Position numbers and translations under genes: made by a program. The notes below the pieces were generated by a model. That model had not been told where the DNA came from and made no database searches. It worked only from the letters and a program-made list of their open reading frames with translations. From Desulfopila inferna (lineage in GTDB: Bacteria; Desulfobacterota; Desulfobulbia; Desulfobulbales; Desulfocapsaceae): DNA of 64,000 nucleotides. The stretch spans positions 186,001 through 250,000 of the forward strand of contig NZ_JAFFQE010000005.1 in NCBI RefSeq assembly GCF_016919005.1, given 5' to 3'. Positions 33,938-42,618 of this stretch are shown here, piece by piece. Numbering within the stretch: position 1 is the stretch's first letter; the number at the start of each line of letters is the position of its first letter.

Positions 33938-34501
33938 ATGGCTGATATTTATAAAGGAATGCTGGTTGGCAATGAAGATGTTTTTCAGTTGGCACTGGAT
34001 GGCAAGGCCAGAAAATACGCCCTCGGCAATATTTTTATACTTGGGATTATCTATGGATTTTCCAACCTGCTCGGAGCCCTGCAGACCACACCGGAATTAC
34101 CCCTGGACGACAAATTCGCCTTCATCACGCCTCTTATCTTCTCCACAGCGGGCATCGTCACTATATGTGGAGCCCTCATAGCCTGCACCATGGTATATTG
34201 GGCTGCGTCCAAAGCCTTCGGCGGTCATGGTGGCTTTGGCTTGGTCTTTGACCTTATCGGTCTTGCCGCTATTCCCTTCTGGATCCTTGCTCCATTACTA
34301 AACTACACTTTGCGTTATCAAACGGGCGAGTTTGCCCGTATGATCTTGATTGTTTGCATGGCCCTGGCGTTTTTCTGGGCTTTCAGGCTGGTCAGAATGA
34401 GTATGATACAAGGTCAGGGTCTGAACAACAGACGAGCAACAATTGCGGTAGCAGCAATATGGATATTCAGCGTCAGCTCAATCTATGTCTTTCTGCCCTG
34501 A
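33938..34501 (+). CDS. Yip1-like polytopic membrane protein
   Basis: 187 aa with about five hydrophobic segments (starting near residues 28, 68, 97, 127, 150), lacking a signal peptide. The pattern (cytoplasmic N-terminus, GN-F-L--I-YG, then several long membrane spans) recalls the bacterial YIP1/DUF1282 family, but the match is weak. Start at 33938, nine bases after GAAGGG; an ATG at 33932 is possible, and still longer frames begin inside the terminator hairpin. Probably transcribed by read-through or from its own promoter. Function unknown. Confidence 0.65.
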   Translation: MADIYKGMLVGNEDVFQLALDGKARKYALGNIFILGIIYGFSNLLGALQTTPELPLDDKFAFITPLIFSTAGIVTICGALIACTMVYWAASKAFGGHGGFGLVFDLIGLAAIPFWILAPLLNYTLRYQTGEFARMILIVCMALAFFWAFRLVRMSMIQGQGLNNRRATIAVAAIWIFSVSSIYVFLP

Positions 34502-34559
34502 ATCATGTAGGTAGAAAATAAATCCTCTACTCAAGCACTTTTACGGATCATATTATTTG

Positions 34560-35840
34560 CTACTCTTGATTAAGCAGAATAGATTCACCATCGGCTACAG
34601 TTGAAGTAGTAAAAAATGATTCGTCGACTCTCGAATCGATCACACAATTCCTGCCGACCTGCGCCCCTTCCGGCAAATGTGCTCCTTTACCGATAATGGT
34701 GATACCTGTATACAGATGAGAAGGCTCAACCTTGTTGACAATATCGAATCCTTCTCCATAACCGATAACGGAATTGGCCTCCACGATCACGCGCTTGTCC
34801 AGAATGGAGAGATCGACCACCGCATTATTTTTGATGACGCAATCAGTGAAGACAATAGAATCTTTGACAACAGCCCCTTCTTCCACTATCACCCCAGGAG
34901 ACAGCACCGAGTTTATCACTGTTCCTCGAATGTTGGAGCCTGCTGAAATCAATGATCTTGAAACCTTGGATGTAGTGGCAAATCGGGCGGGAGCCCGGTC
35001 CGCGGGTCGGCCTTCCGCCTCGACATTGGTGCGTATCTGCCACTTCTGCGGTGAGATCCCGCTATCGAGATTGATTACGTCCATATTCGCCTGCCAGTAC
35101 GCCTGCACGGTCCCAACATCTCGCCAATAGCCGTAAAAGGGATAGGCAAAAACATTGTCATTTGCTATGGCGTGCGGGAGAATATGCTTGCCGAAATCAA
35201 CATCATTTTTGTCACGCATCAGTGAAGACATTAAATAATCGTAGTCGAACACATAGATTCCCATAGAGGCGAGGTTTGACTTGGGTTTCTTGGGTTTCTC
35301 CTCCCAACCAACTACCCTGTTGCGCTCGTCGATGATACCTGCACCAAATTGGTACATTTCGCTCTTGGGGACGACCATCATGCCAACGGTGATATCGGAA
35401 TTTTTTGAACGATGATATTCAAGTATGGCATCGAAATCCATCTGATAAATATGGTCACCGGATAGGATAAGCACTTCTTTAGCCGGATTGTCGGCAAGAA
35501 AATCGATATTTCTGCGCACCGCATCCGCGGTACCTTTATACCAGTCCGACTCCTTTTCTCCGGTTCTCGGCGGAAGAATACTGATGCCCCTGCTTCGTCC
35601 GGTGAAATCCCAAGCCTCGCCGCTGCCGAGATGACTCATCAGGGATAGCGGCTTGTACTGGGTCAACACACCGACCTTCCTCAGTCCCGAGTTCATGACA
35701 TTACTCAGGCTGAAATCGATAATCCGGTAGATCCCGGCAAAAGGAACAGCGGGTTTGGCCCGTCTCTTCACCAGAATATTGAGACGGCTGCCGACTCCAC
35801 CGGCCAACAGGAGAACCAGGGCATTTTTAAAACGGCTCAT
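34560..35840 (-). CDS. glgC: Glucose-1-phosphate adenylyltransferase
   Basis: Makes ADP-glucose for glycogen. 426 aa with the pyrophosphorylase loop LLAGGVGSRL and KPAVPFAGIYRIIDF at the start, LILSGDHIYQMDF (catalytic Asp) near residue 130, VGWEEKPKKPKS (glucose phosphate site) and a left-handed beta-helix with repeated hexapeptides toward the end. All catalytic residues I can recognise are present, so this is the likely active enzyme. It follows its paralogue with a 4-bp ATGA overlap. Confidence 0.92.
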   Translation of the reverse strand: MSRFKNALVLLLAGGVGSRLNILVKRRAKPAVPFAGIYRIIDFSLSNVMNSGLRKVGVLTQYKPLSLMSHLGSGEAWDFTGRSRGISILPPRTGEKESDWYKGTADAVRRNIDFLADNPAKEVLILSGDHIYQMDFDAILEYHRSKNSDITVGMMVVPKSEMYQFGAGIIDERNRVVGWEEKPKKPKSNLASMGIYVFDYDYLMSSLMRDKNDVDFGKHILPHAIANDNVFAYPFYGYWRDVGTVQAYWQANMDVINLDSGISPQKWQIRTNVEAEGRPADRAPARFATTSKVSRSLISAGSNIRGTVINSVLSPGVIVEEGAVVKDSIVFTDCVIKNNAVVDLSILDKRVIVEANSVIGYGEGFDIVNKVEPSHLYTGITIIGKGAHLPEGAQVGRNCVIDSRVDESFFTTSTVADGESILLNQE

Positions 35841-37090
35841 CGCAGCACCTCCCCATATTTTACGATGGAAGGCCAGTGCGATTGCTGGATCGCTGGATAT
35901 ATGGTGGCACCTTCCTCGATTCTGGTCTGCAGCGGTACCTGGTTATTCCAGCCGATCACGGTAACTTTTTGTGCGCTGCTCCCCGGTTCCGCCCCTATTA
36001 CCACATTCCGGCCATAGTTATTGTTGACATCGGCCACGACTTTGTTGAGACGGCAATTTTCATTGATGACATTATTGAAGAAAATCACTGAATTTTCAAT
36101 GACTGCTCCTTTCTTCACGACAACACCGGGAAAGATGACCGAATTTCTTACTTCACCGTCTATAATGCAGCCATTGTATATGAGGCTGTTGTCGACCCTG
36201 GCATCCGTCCCTGTGAGAACAGGCTGGAAATCTCGAATACCCCTGTGATCCAGATTGGTTCTAAAGCCCCACTTTTCCAGATCGATGACAGGGTTTTCTC
36301 CGAGAAGATCCATATTGGATTGCCAATACTCTTCGACGGTACGGGTATATCCCCAGTATCCACAAAATTTGTACCCGTAAACCCGATAATTATGCTCCAG
36401 CAGTTGGGGGATAATATCACGCCCGAACTCAAACGATTCTTCCTGCTGGTTTTGCTTCAAGGCATCATACAGCACCTGAGGCCGAAAGCACATAACCGTC
36501 AGGGATGCCCAGTTTGACTGCGGCTGTTGAGGTTTTTCCCAGTATTTCTGCACCTTCCCCCCGCGGCCATCTTCATCTTCAATCACCGAACCCACGCCGA
36601 ACCGATGCGCTTCCGCCAACGGCACCTCTATGAAAGCTATGGTCAGGTCGGCGTCTTTTTGCCGATGGTAATTGATCATATCCTGGTAATCCATCTTATA
36701 GATGTGATCACCGGAAAGAATCAGGATCTCTTCTGGATTGTGATACTGGACATAATCAAGATTTTTGAAAACGGCATCGGCCGACCCCCTGTACCAATCC
36801 GTCGCTTCAGTTCCCAGAAACGGCGGCAGGATGGAAATGTGACGATACCGGCCGATCATATCCCAGGCAGCGCCAGTGCCGATATGATTAATCAGCGAAT
36901 AGCTGCGGTACTGACTGAGAAGGGCAACCTGCTCAATTCCGGAATTCATCAGATTGCTCAAAGCGAAATCGATTACCCGGCCAAATCCACCGAAAGGAAC
37001 CGCGGACTTAGGGCGATAATAGGTCAGGGCAGTGAGTTCATCCACCCTTCCCCCGGCAAGTACCATGGCAAGTGTCTCTGGTCTAAGCAT
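35837..37090 (-). CDS. ADP-glucose pyrophosphorylase paralogue (GlgC/GlgD-like)
   Basis: 417 aa, same two-domain layout as the following gene (nucleotidyltransferase plus beta-helix), with LILSGDHIYKMDY and SAVPFGGFGRVIDFALSN. The N-terminal loop, which in active enzymes reads GGxGTRL, here reads LAGGRVDELTALT, so the usual Arg is missing. It may be a regulatory subunit for the downstream GlgC, as in potato small/large or GlgC/GlgD pairs, or a variant enzyme. The two genes overlap by 4 bp, favouring a hetero-oligomer. Confidence 0.85.
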   Translation of the reverse strand: MLRPETLAMVLAGGRVDELTALTYYRPKSAVPFGGFGRVIDFALSNLMNSGIEQVALLSQYRSYSLINHIGTGAAWDMIGRYRHISILPPFLGTEATDWYRGSADAVFKNLDYVQYHNPEEILILSGDHIYKMDYQDMINYHRQKDADLTIAFIEVPLAEAHRFGVGSVIEDEDGRGGKVQKYWEKPQQPQSNWASLTVMCFRPQVLYDALKQNQQEESFEFGRDIIPQLLEHNYRVYGYKFCGYWGYTRTVEEYWQSNMDLLGENPVIDLEKWGFRTNLDHRGIRDFQPVLTGTDARVDNSLIYNGCIIDGEVRNSVIFPGVVVKKGAVIENSVIFFNNVINENCRLNKVVADVNNNYGRNVVIGAEPGSSAQKVTVIGWNNQVPLQTRIEEGATIYPAIQQSHWPSIVKYGEVLR

Positions 37091-37233
37091 AGTTTTTTTC
37101 CGTTGGGGGCGAACCTTCCCCCCCTGGTATATGTTGGGAGTGATGATTGATGTAGCGGCCAGCCTCTTCTAACACTATAACAGAACGATATATTTGCCAA
37201 GATGCGGATGACAACAGAGAAGTTTTTTTTGTG

Positions 37234-37286
37234 CTGGCGTCACCACAAGCGCGGACTTCGAGAAAGCCCGATCTCCCGTGCAACAG
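37234..37286. repeat. Dispersed intergenic repeat, truncated copy D
   Basis: GCGGACTTCGAGAAAGCCCGATCTCCCG matches the complement of the middle of copy A (there GACTTCGAGAAAGCCCGAACTCCCG). Only about 50 bp are left and no terminal repeats are seen. Confidence 0.5.
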
Positions 37287-37421
37287 CCCTTGTATATAGG
37301 AACTTTCCATCTAACCAGTTGGGAGCTTCGCGGCACCTCAACTGAGATTATCTGGTGTGATATCCTCGCAAAAGCCGAAGATCCCTGTCGTTACTTTGGG
37401 ATCACACCGGCAAAAGTATGA

Positions 37422-38441
37422 TCACATATGTCGCATTGTCAATCTTTTAAGAGTCAGGGTATTGAAATCCTTATCATCGATATCCAGGTTTTTCAAAGGA
37501 ACTTCCGCCCGCGCCGAATCTTTGTGCCCACCGGCTGAACCGATAGAGCCGAAAATCCGTGTCGCCAGTTTTCCGGCACTCTTGCGATAGCCGTCACAGC
37601 GGAAGATAACCACCAGCTTATCTCCATGAATACCAGAGACGAACACCCAGTCTATTTCACCGACGTGATTAAGAAAATCGGCAATTATGACCAGAACATC
37701 AGGGCTCCGTACCCTACCGACATGGGTGTAATACCTTCTCTTGGAATACTTAAGCGCTGCCAGTGCTTCACTGAAATATTTCAGTTCGGATCTTCTCAGT
37801 TCCGTCAATTCAAATTTGCGAACCAGGTTTCTATTGGCAATATTAAAGAGATAACGAAAGGATATGCCATCGGCCAGGCCGCCTTTCTTTTCGAAATCCT
37901 GAGTGTCTACCTTGATGGCATAAAAAAGCGCGGTTGCCAGAATGACTGAGGGTTTCATCGAAGCGGCCCGCAAATACTCCACCATCATGGTTGAGCAAGC
38001 TCCATACTCAGGACGGATATCTATATAGTCCGCCTCCCAATTACCGGCAATGGGATGATGGTCTATTATGACATTAAAGGGCAATTTTTCAAACGGCGGC
38101 AAATGACTCGGCTGTGAATCGATCAGAACCAACTTTGAGTACTTCGAAACTTTTACATTCTTTAATCGTTCCAACGGAATTTTTAATCTTTCAACCATTG
38201 CCACATTGTTGAGCCTCCGTATTTCATTAGGATGGGCTATGGCAACGGTTTTTGTTCTATAGCGCAGCAGTCTCTTTACCGCAAGAGCACAAGCCAGAGC
38301 ATCAGGATCGGCATTGATGACGACAAGAACTTCGTCCTCTTTTTCAAAGACTTTCCAGAATTGATTCAAACGCTCTTTGGTCGATCTTCGCGCCGATTGC
38401 TCAAGAATAGAAGGATTGCATCCTTTACTTTTCCGTGCCAT
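37422..38441 (-). CDS. DHH-family phosphoesterase (NrnA-like), first motif altered
   Basis: 339 aa. DHH domain with VLIDSQPS, VIIDHHP and YGACSTMMVEYL, then a DHHA1 domain ending in GSAGGHKDSARAEV. NrnA-type proteins degrade very short RNAs or pAp/cyclic dinucleotides. The first metal motif, normally with a His before DxDA, reads VINADPDALACALA, so that His is absent while both Asp remain. Activity may be lowered or altered. It stands alone between the glgC pair and the crcB region. Confidence 0.82.
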   Translation of the reverse strand: MARKSKGCNPSILEQSARRSTKERLNQFWKVFEKEDEVLVVINADPDALACALAVKRLLRYRTKTVAIAHPNEIRRLNNVAMVERLKIPLERLKNVKVSKYSKLVLIDSQPSHLPPFEKLPFNVIIDHHPIAGNWEADYIDIRPEYGACSTMMVEYLRAASMKPSVILATALFYAIKVDTQDFEKKGGLADGISFRYLFNIANRNLVRKFELTELRRSELKYFSEALAALKYSKRRYYTHVGRVRSPDVLVIIADFLNHVGEIDWVFVSGIHGDKLVVIFRCDGYRKSAGKLATRIFGSIGSAGGHKDSARAEVPLKNLDIDDKDFNTLTLKRLTMRHM

Positions 38442-38992
38442 TTGTTGTTAACATTTGCATTCTGGACTTTCTCCCCCGAAAAGGGGTGTATCCGGCCGTT
38501 TTGTTGAGTTTGCCGTAAACACCCTTGCAGCCGACACCACTCCCAAATGACCCCTGGACAGGCATGTCGAATGCCTTTCAAAAATGCAAAATGCCTCCTC
38601 TAAAATTCAGCCCCTTTTCATGTTTCGGAAATCAAACAGGGCAGGAAAATGCTAAAAAAAGCCTGTTATCTTCTGGCTTTCCGTAATTTTCAGCACACAC
38701 GAAAATTCACTATAGCATACTAGTCTTCTAAAATGCAAGAGTCTCATGGGGTGGTGGTCTATCCGGTACATCTCAATTTTAAAGGAAAAAAGCTGCTGTC
38801 GAAGAGACAAAGTCAATCCAGTTTCACCCTCCAATCCTTTTCCCCATACGGTGCTTCTGCTTGACGATGGATGCCGATAATGGTACCTAAGATGAACGTT
38901 GAACAAAAACAAAAAAATATCATTTAATCTGTGAATCGGTCTCTATAGCTAAGGGAATAGCCAACTCAGCTGGATTAGGAAATACAATAAAA
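38442..38992. other. Intergenic region without recognised gene
   Basis: 551 bp between the divergent DHH and crcB genes. I find no convincing gene, tRNA or repeat copy. The crcB leader contains CCAACTCAGCTGG (about 38963-38975), a weak relative of the 17276/31614 hairpin motif. A fluoride riboswitch was looked for and not found. Confidence 0.5.
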
Positions 38993-39370
38993 ATGGTAAA
39001 GATACTTGCCGTGGGCCTCGGGGGTGCAGCCGGCTCATTAGGCAGATACTTCATAGCCGTACTCGCCGAGAGGGTGAGTTCGCTGAATTTTCCCATAGGA
39101 ACCTTTATGGTGAACATTATCGGCTCACTTCTCATTGGATTCTTCTGGAGCTATTTTGACAAAATCCACATAAACAATGAATTCAGACTTTTTCTCTTTA
39201 CCGGATTTCTGGGGGGCTTCACTACATTTTCAGCCTTCACCCGGGAAACAGTGCAATACATCAAAGCCGGTGAGCCATATCACGCTCTCTCCTATCTGCT
39301 TTTCTCCAATGCCACGGGAATTGTTGCGGTAATGTTGGGCTTTTTCATCTCCTATAGACTCTTGCGTTAA
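38993..39370 (+). CDS. crcB: Fluoride channel CrcB/Fluc
   Basis: 125 aa with four membrane segments. Family marks are GGAAGSLGRYF near the start, the conserved Asn in GTFMVNIIGSLLIGF, and TGFLGGFTTFSAFTRE with the two Phe-box positions that line the fluoride path. It exports fluoride as a dual-topology dimer. Start follows a weak ribosome site. The gene is 3 bp from the LptG-like gene, so the two are co-transcribed. Confidence 0.93.
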   Translation: MVKILAVGLGGAAGSLGRYFIAVLAERVSSLNFPIGTFMVNIIGSLLIGFFWSYFDKIHINNEFRLFLFTGFLGGFTTFSAFTRETVQYIKAGEPYHALSYLLFSNATGIVAVMLGFFISYRLLR

Positions 39371-39373
39371 CAA

Positions 39374-40465
39374 GTGAAAATCGTGATCCTGCTCAACCGC
39401 TACCTTTTGGCCCAGTTTGCCGTTAATTTTGCGACTGCTTCAACCGCTTTTGTTGCTATTTATCTTCTCATCGATTTTTTTGAAAAGATTGATAAATTCA
39501 CCGCACATGGTGGAACAATGGCTCTTGCCCTCAAATTTTTTCTCTTAAACATTCCATTTATCCTTGATCAGCTCGGACCGGTGCTCATATTGCTCTCCGG
39601 AGTTATTACATTTGGCATCCTTAACCATAACAATGAATTACGTGCCTTAAAAGCAGGCGGCATTCCTCTTAAAATCATTGTCAGGCCCATTATTATGGGT
39701 GCGGTACTGGTAACCTTAATATTCCTTGCCATGGCGCAGTTCCTATTGCCCAAAAGCATCGCCACCACGAATACGATCTGGTACGAGCAGCTTCAGGGCA
39801 AGGTTCCGCTGGGAATCCACAGGAGTGGCCGTTATTATTACAAAGGCCAGGAAGGATTTTATTCATTTGAGTGGCCCGATACTGACAAACTCTCTTTCCG
39901 GAATTTCTCGTACTCCCGCTGGAATGAGAACTATAATCTTAAACTGATGCTCAGCGCGGCACAGGCTGACTGGAAAGATGGTACCTGGCATTTTCATAGT
40001 GGCCAAACCCAGGAATTGATCGGCGAGAGTGATTATAAATACACCTTATTCGAAAATACACAGGATGTTTTGCCGGAATCTCCCGATCATTTCTTCATTC
40101 CGGAATACAGATCTGCCGAACTCTCGTTGACCGGGCTGTTCCGCGAAGCCCTCAAAAAACAGGCCCCCGAAGAAGAAATGGTCTCCTGGACCAATTTTTA
40201 CAGCCGCCTCTCCTATATTTTGCTGGGAATTCCTCTTTTGCTCCTGGGTCTGCCGATTCTCACCCTCTCCTATCAGAAATGGGGTCGGGACCTGGCTATT
40301 GCCATACCTGCCAGCTGCATGCTGGCCTTTGTTGCCTGGGGTTTCTGGGGAGCATTGCAGTCGTTTGCCAAAGTCGGCTATATTTCTCCCGCCCTTGCCG
40401 CCTCCGTGATCCACATTCTTTTCGCACTCCTGGGTCTGCTGCTGCTGCAACAACAGGACAAATAG
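39374..40465 (+). CDS. LptF/LptG-family permease (YjgP/YjgQ)
   Basis: 363 aa, probable lipopolysaccharide export permease. Layout is three N-terminal membrane segments (LNRYLLAQFAVNFATAS start), a periplasmic jellyroll (about 130-255) and three C-terminal segments. The signature LKAGGIPLKIIVRPI is present and SYQKWGRDLAIAIPASCMLAF near residue 305 is typical of LptG. The start is GTG right after crcB, with no good ribosome site, so translation is likely coupled. LptG versus LptF is not certain. Confidence 0.88.
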   Translation: MKIVILLNRYLLAQFAVNFATASTAFVAIYLLIDFFEKIDKFTAHGGTMALALKFFLLNIPFILDQLGPVLILLSGVITFGILNHNNELRALKAGGIPLKIIVRPIIMGAVLVTLIFLAMAQFLLPKSIATTNTIWYEQLQGKVPLGIHRSGRYYYKGQEGFYSFEWPDTDKLSFRNFSYSRWNENYNLKLMLSAAQADWKDGTWHFHSGQTQELIGESDYKYTLFENTQDVLPESPDHFFIPEYRSAELSLTGLFREALKKQAPEEEMVSWTNFYSRLSYILLGIPLLLLGLPILTLSYQKWGRDLAIAIPASCMLAFVAWGFWGALQSFAKVGYISPALAASVIHILFALLGLLLLQQQDK

Positions 40466-40518
40466 CTTGCGCTCCCGCTACTATCAAACCGAACTCCAAA
40501 CGAAAAAGGCCTATATAG

Positions 40519-42174
40519 TCATAGAGTAGGGGTAAAAGGTCTGCTTATCGGCTGCAGCAGATTTGTCAGAATGCGCTTCTGATCAATGAATGAGACCTGG
40601 GGGTACGAGCCGACAGGACGGTAATACTTATGGAATTCCGGATCATAAGGAGATACCATTTTCCCTCCTTTCCATTCAAAGCAGGCGGTATTGGTCAATG
40701 GCCACAGATTGATGCCGATTATTTCTGAAATGGTAGTATGAACGGTCGAACCGATGGCATCGATCTGCTCCAGCCCGATCGGCTGCTCAAGCTCAGCTAC
40801 CACCCAGGCCCCCTCGGGAGACCACAGCGGCTGCAGATATTCGCTGAGATCGGTAGCCAGAGATTCATCATCAATGACCACCATGACCTCGGCGTTCCAT
40901 ACTCCCGAGCGAGGGTCCCAGTTGAATGAACCTATTGCCGTAAACCGGCTATCGATTATGCTGGTTTTGGAATGCAGACTGCTCGTAGTATCCCGGTTGC
41001 CCGATCGTTCAACCAGAGTATCTGGCTTTTTCAGGTGAAGAAGAAGGCGAAGGTCTCCCAGCATGATGCGCAACTGAGGCTGAAAGGCCACATAAGTCTG
41101 CCAGGCGTCGGTCGAAGCCAGGCTGTTGGTGAGGACCCTGATGGGCAGATCCGGTTTTTCGGAGCGCAGATTTCTAAAGAGCGCGTGAGAACGATCACTC
41201 AGCACCAGATACGGCGTCTCGATAATCACTGAGTGGTCTGCAGAGCCTACAAGCGCTGCCAGACGATCAGCCAGCAGCTGAGGATTGTAATCAGGCTGAT
41301 CACCGATAAGTCCTGGACGATCATACCAGATGGATATTCTGTTGACCGAGCGCCACCGGCCGGTTGCCTCATCGACCTCTGCCATTGCTTCCTGCGGCGC
41401 CTGTTGCAGCCACTCCGTATCCGGTACACTTGCGGCGACATCATCCAGTTTCATTGCAGTCTTCGAACGAGAGTCCTTCCAGAATAATTCAAAAGCATCA
41501 ACGGCATCAGCTACAGCCGGCCCTTTTATGAGGATATCTCGATCAATGAAATTCAATTTATTGTTCACTCCGAAATATTCATTGCCGACGTTGCGTCCGC
41601 CGATAAGGGTCCGCCGGCCATCGACGGTGAAAATTTTCAAGTGCAGGCGCTGGTTGACGCTGGAAAAATCCAGCATCAGGTTCTCCAGAATTCCCACATC
41701 AATGCTGGCAACTTGCTGATTAATGGGGTTATATAACCGAACTTCAAGTCTCTTGCTGGCCTGGGCTATGGCCGCTACCCTGCTGGGATTGCGCATAAAA
41801 AAGATACCGTCTCCCAACAGCCGCACGCGAACTCCCCTCTCAGCTGCAGCTATCAGATCCTGCACCAACGTCAGTCCTGCCTCATCATCGCGCCAGAGAA
41901 AGGTGCAGAGATCGATTGATTGCTTGGCCTCTCGGATCATCTGCCGCCGCAGCATAAAGGCTTCCACAGGATCATCGACCAGGAGGATCTGATGAGCACT
42001 ATTGTGCCATTCGTAGGAGGCAACACGTTTTTTGGCAAGTTCGCCAATACTTACCTCTTTATTGGGTTTAAGAAAAAACTCGACGGCAGCACCGGCAAGC
42101 AGAGCCGCCAAAACAAGTCCAATTCCGAAAAGGCGCCGGAGTTTCCCCTTGAACGGCATACCGAAGATTTTCAA
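40519..42174 (-). CDS. Phospholipase D-family protein, cardiolipin synthase (ClsC)-like
   Basis: 551 aa. An N-terminal membrane anchor precedes two HKD motifs: HLKIFTVDGRRTLIGGRN near residue 205 and HSKTSIIDSRFTAIGSFN near residue 400. ClsC-type enzymes make cardiolipin from phosphatidylglycerol and phosphatidylethanolamine at the membrane. I chose TTG at 42174 because GAGGAGG lies six bases ahead of it; the longer ATG at 42195 sits before that site. Transcription converges with the LptG-like gene. Confidence 0.88.
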   Translation of the reverse strand: MKIFGMPFKGKLRRLFGIGLVLAALLAGAAVEFFLKPNKEVSIGELAKKRVASYEWHNSAHQILLVDDPVEAFMLRRQMIREAKQSIDLCTFLWRDDEAGLTLVQDLIAAAERGVRVRLLGDGIFFMRNPSRVAAIAQASKRLEVRLYNPINQQVASIDVGILENLMLDFSSVNQRLHLKIFTVDGRRTLIGGRNVGNEYFGVNNKLNFIDRDILIKGPAVADAVDAFELFWKDSRSKTAMKLDDVAASVPDTEWLQQAPQEAMAEVDEATGRWRSVNRISIWYDRPGLIGDQPDYNPQLLADRLAALVGSADHSVIIETPYLVLSDRSHALFRNLRSEKPDLPIRVLTNSLASTDAWQTYVAFQPQLRIMLGDLRLLLHLKKPDTLVERSGNRDTTSSLHSKTSIIDSRFTAIGSFNWDPRSGVWNAEVMVVIDDESLATDLSEYLQPLWSPEGAWVVAELEQPIGLEQIDAIGSTVHTTISEIIGINLWPLTNTACFEWKGGKMVSPYDPEFHKYYRPVGSYPQVSFIDQKRILTNLLQPISRPFTPTL

Positions 42175-42618
42175 GCTACACCTCCTCTTCAACATTTCTG
42201 GACATTATGGTTTGACACCTGGCAGCAACTCCCGCTAGCTTTGCTTATCTGTTTTTTTTTAGACATCATCTCAGATCAAATACTAATTCTTAAATCAGAA
42301 GGTTTCTTCATTTTTGTTGCTTCCATCCGTGTTGTTGATTTTACCTTATTTTTCCTTTGCACCAATTATAAAAAGATACGTCCCGCCTTTACATCATAAT
42401 ATTTTTGCTGCACAATTAAAGGAGGGCGAGGTGGAGATGTAATTTCCCCGCCACTCGAGGCAATCTATGTATAGTCAGAAATCTGCCGCAAAACTTTCGC
42501 ACTTTCGCAGCGTATATCACGATTTTTCATCCAGTCAACTATAACCCGTAACACGTTTTCCCTGCTGCCTATCCAAGTTTTGCTATCCTTTTTCTTTCAG
42601 AGTTGATCATAACAATCA
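42175..42618. other. Intergenic region without recognised gene
   Basis: 444 bp between divergent genes, AT-rich in its middle, presumably holding the promoters of the phospholipase and sugar-transport genes. I see no repeat copy, RNA gene or clear operator. Confidence 0.5.

Noticed and set aside
38442-38992. Fluoride riboswitch in front of crcB
   Set aside because: GACGATGGATGCC...GGTACCTAAG near 38867-38895 looked suggestive, but the pseudoknot partners and the conserved ending do not fit the known motif.
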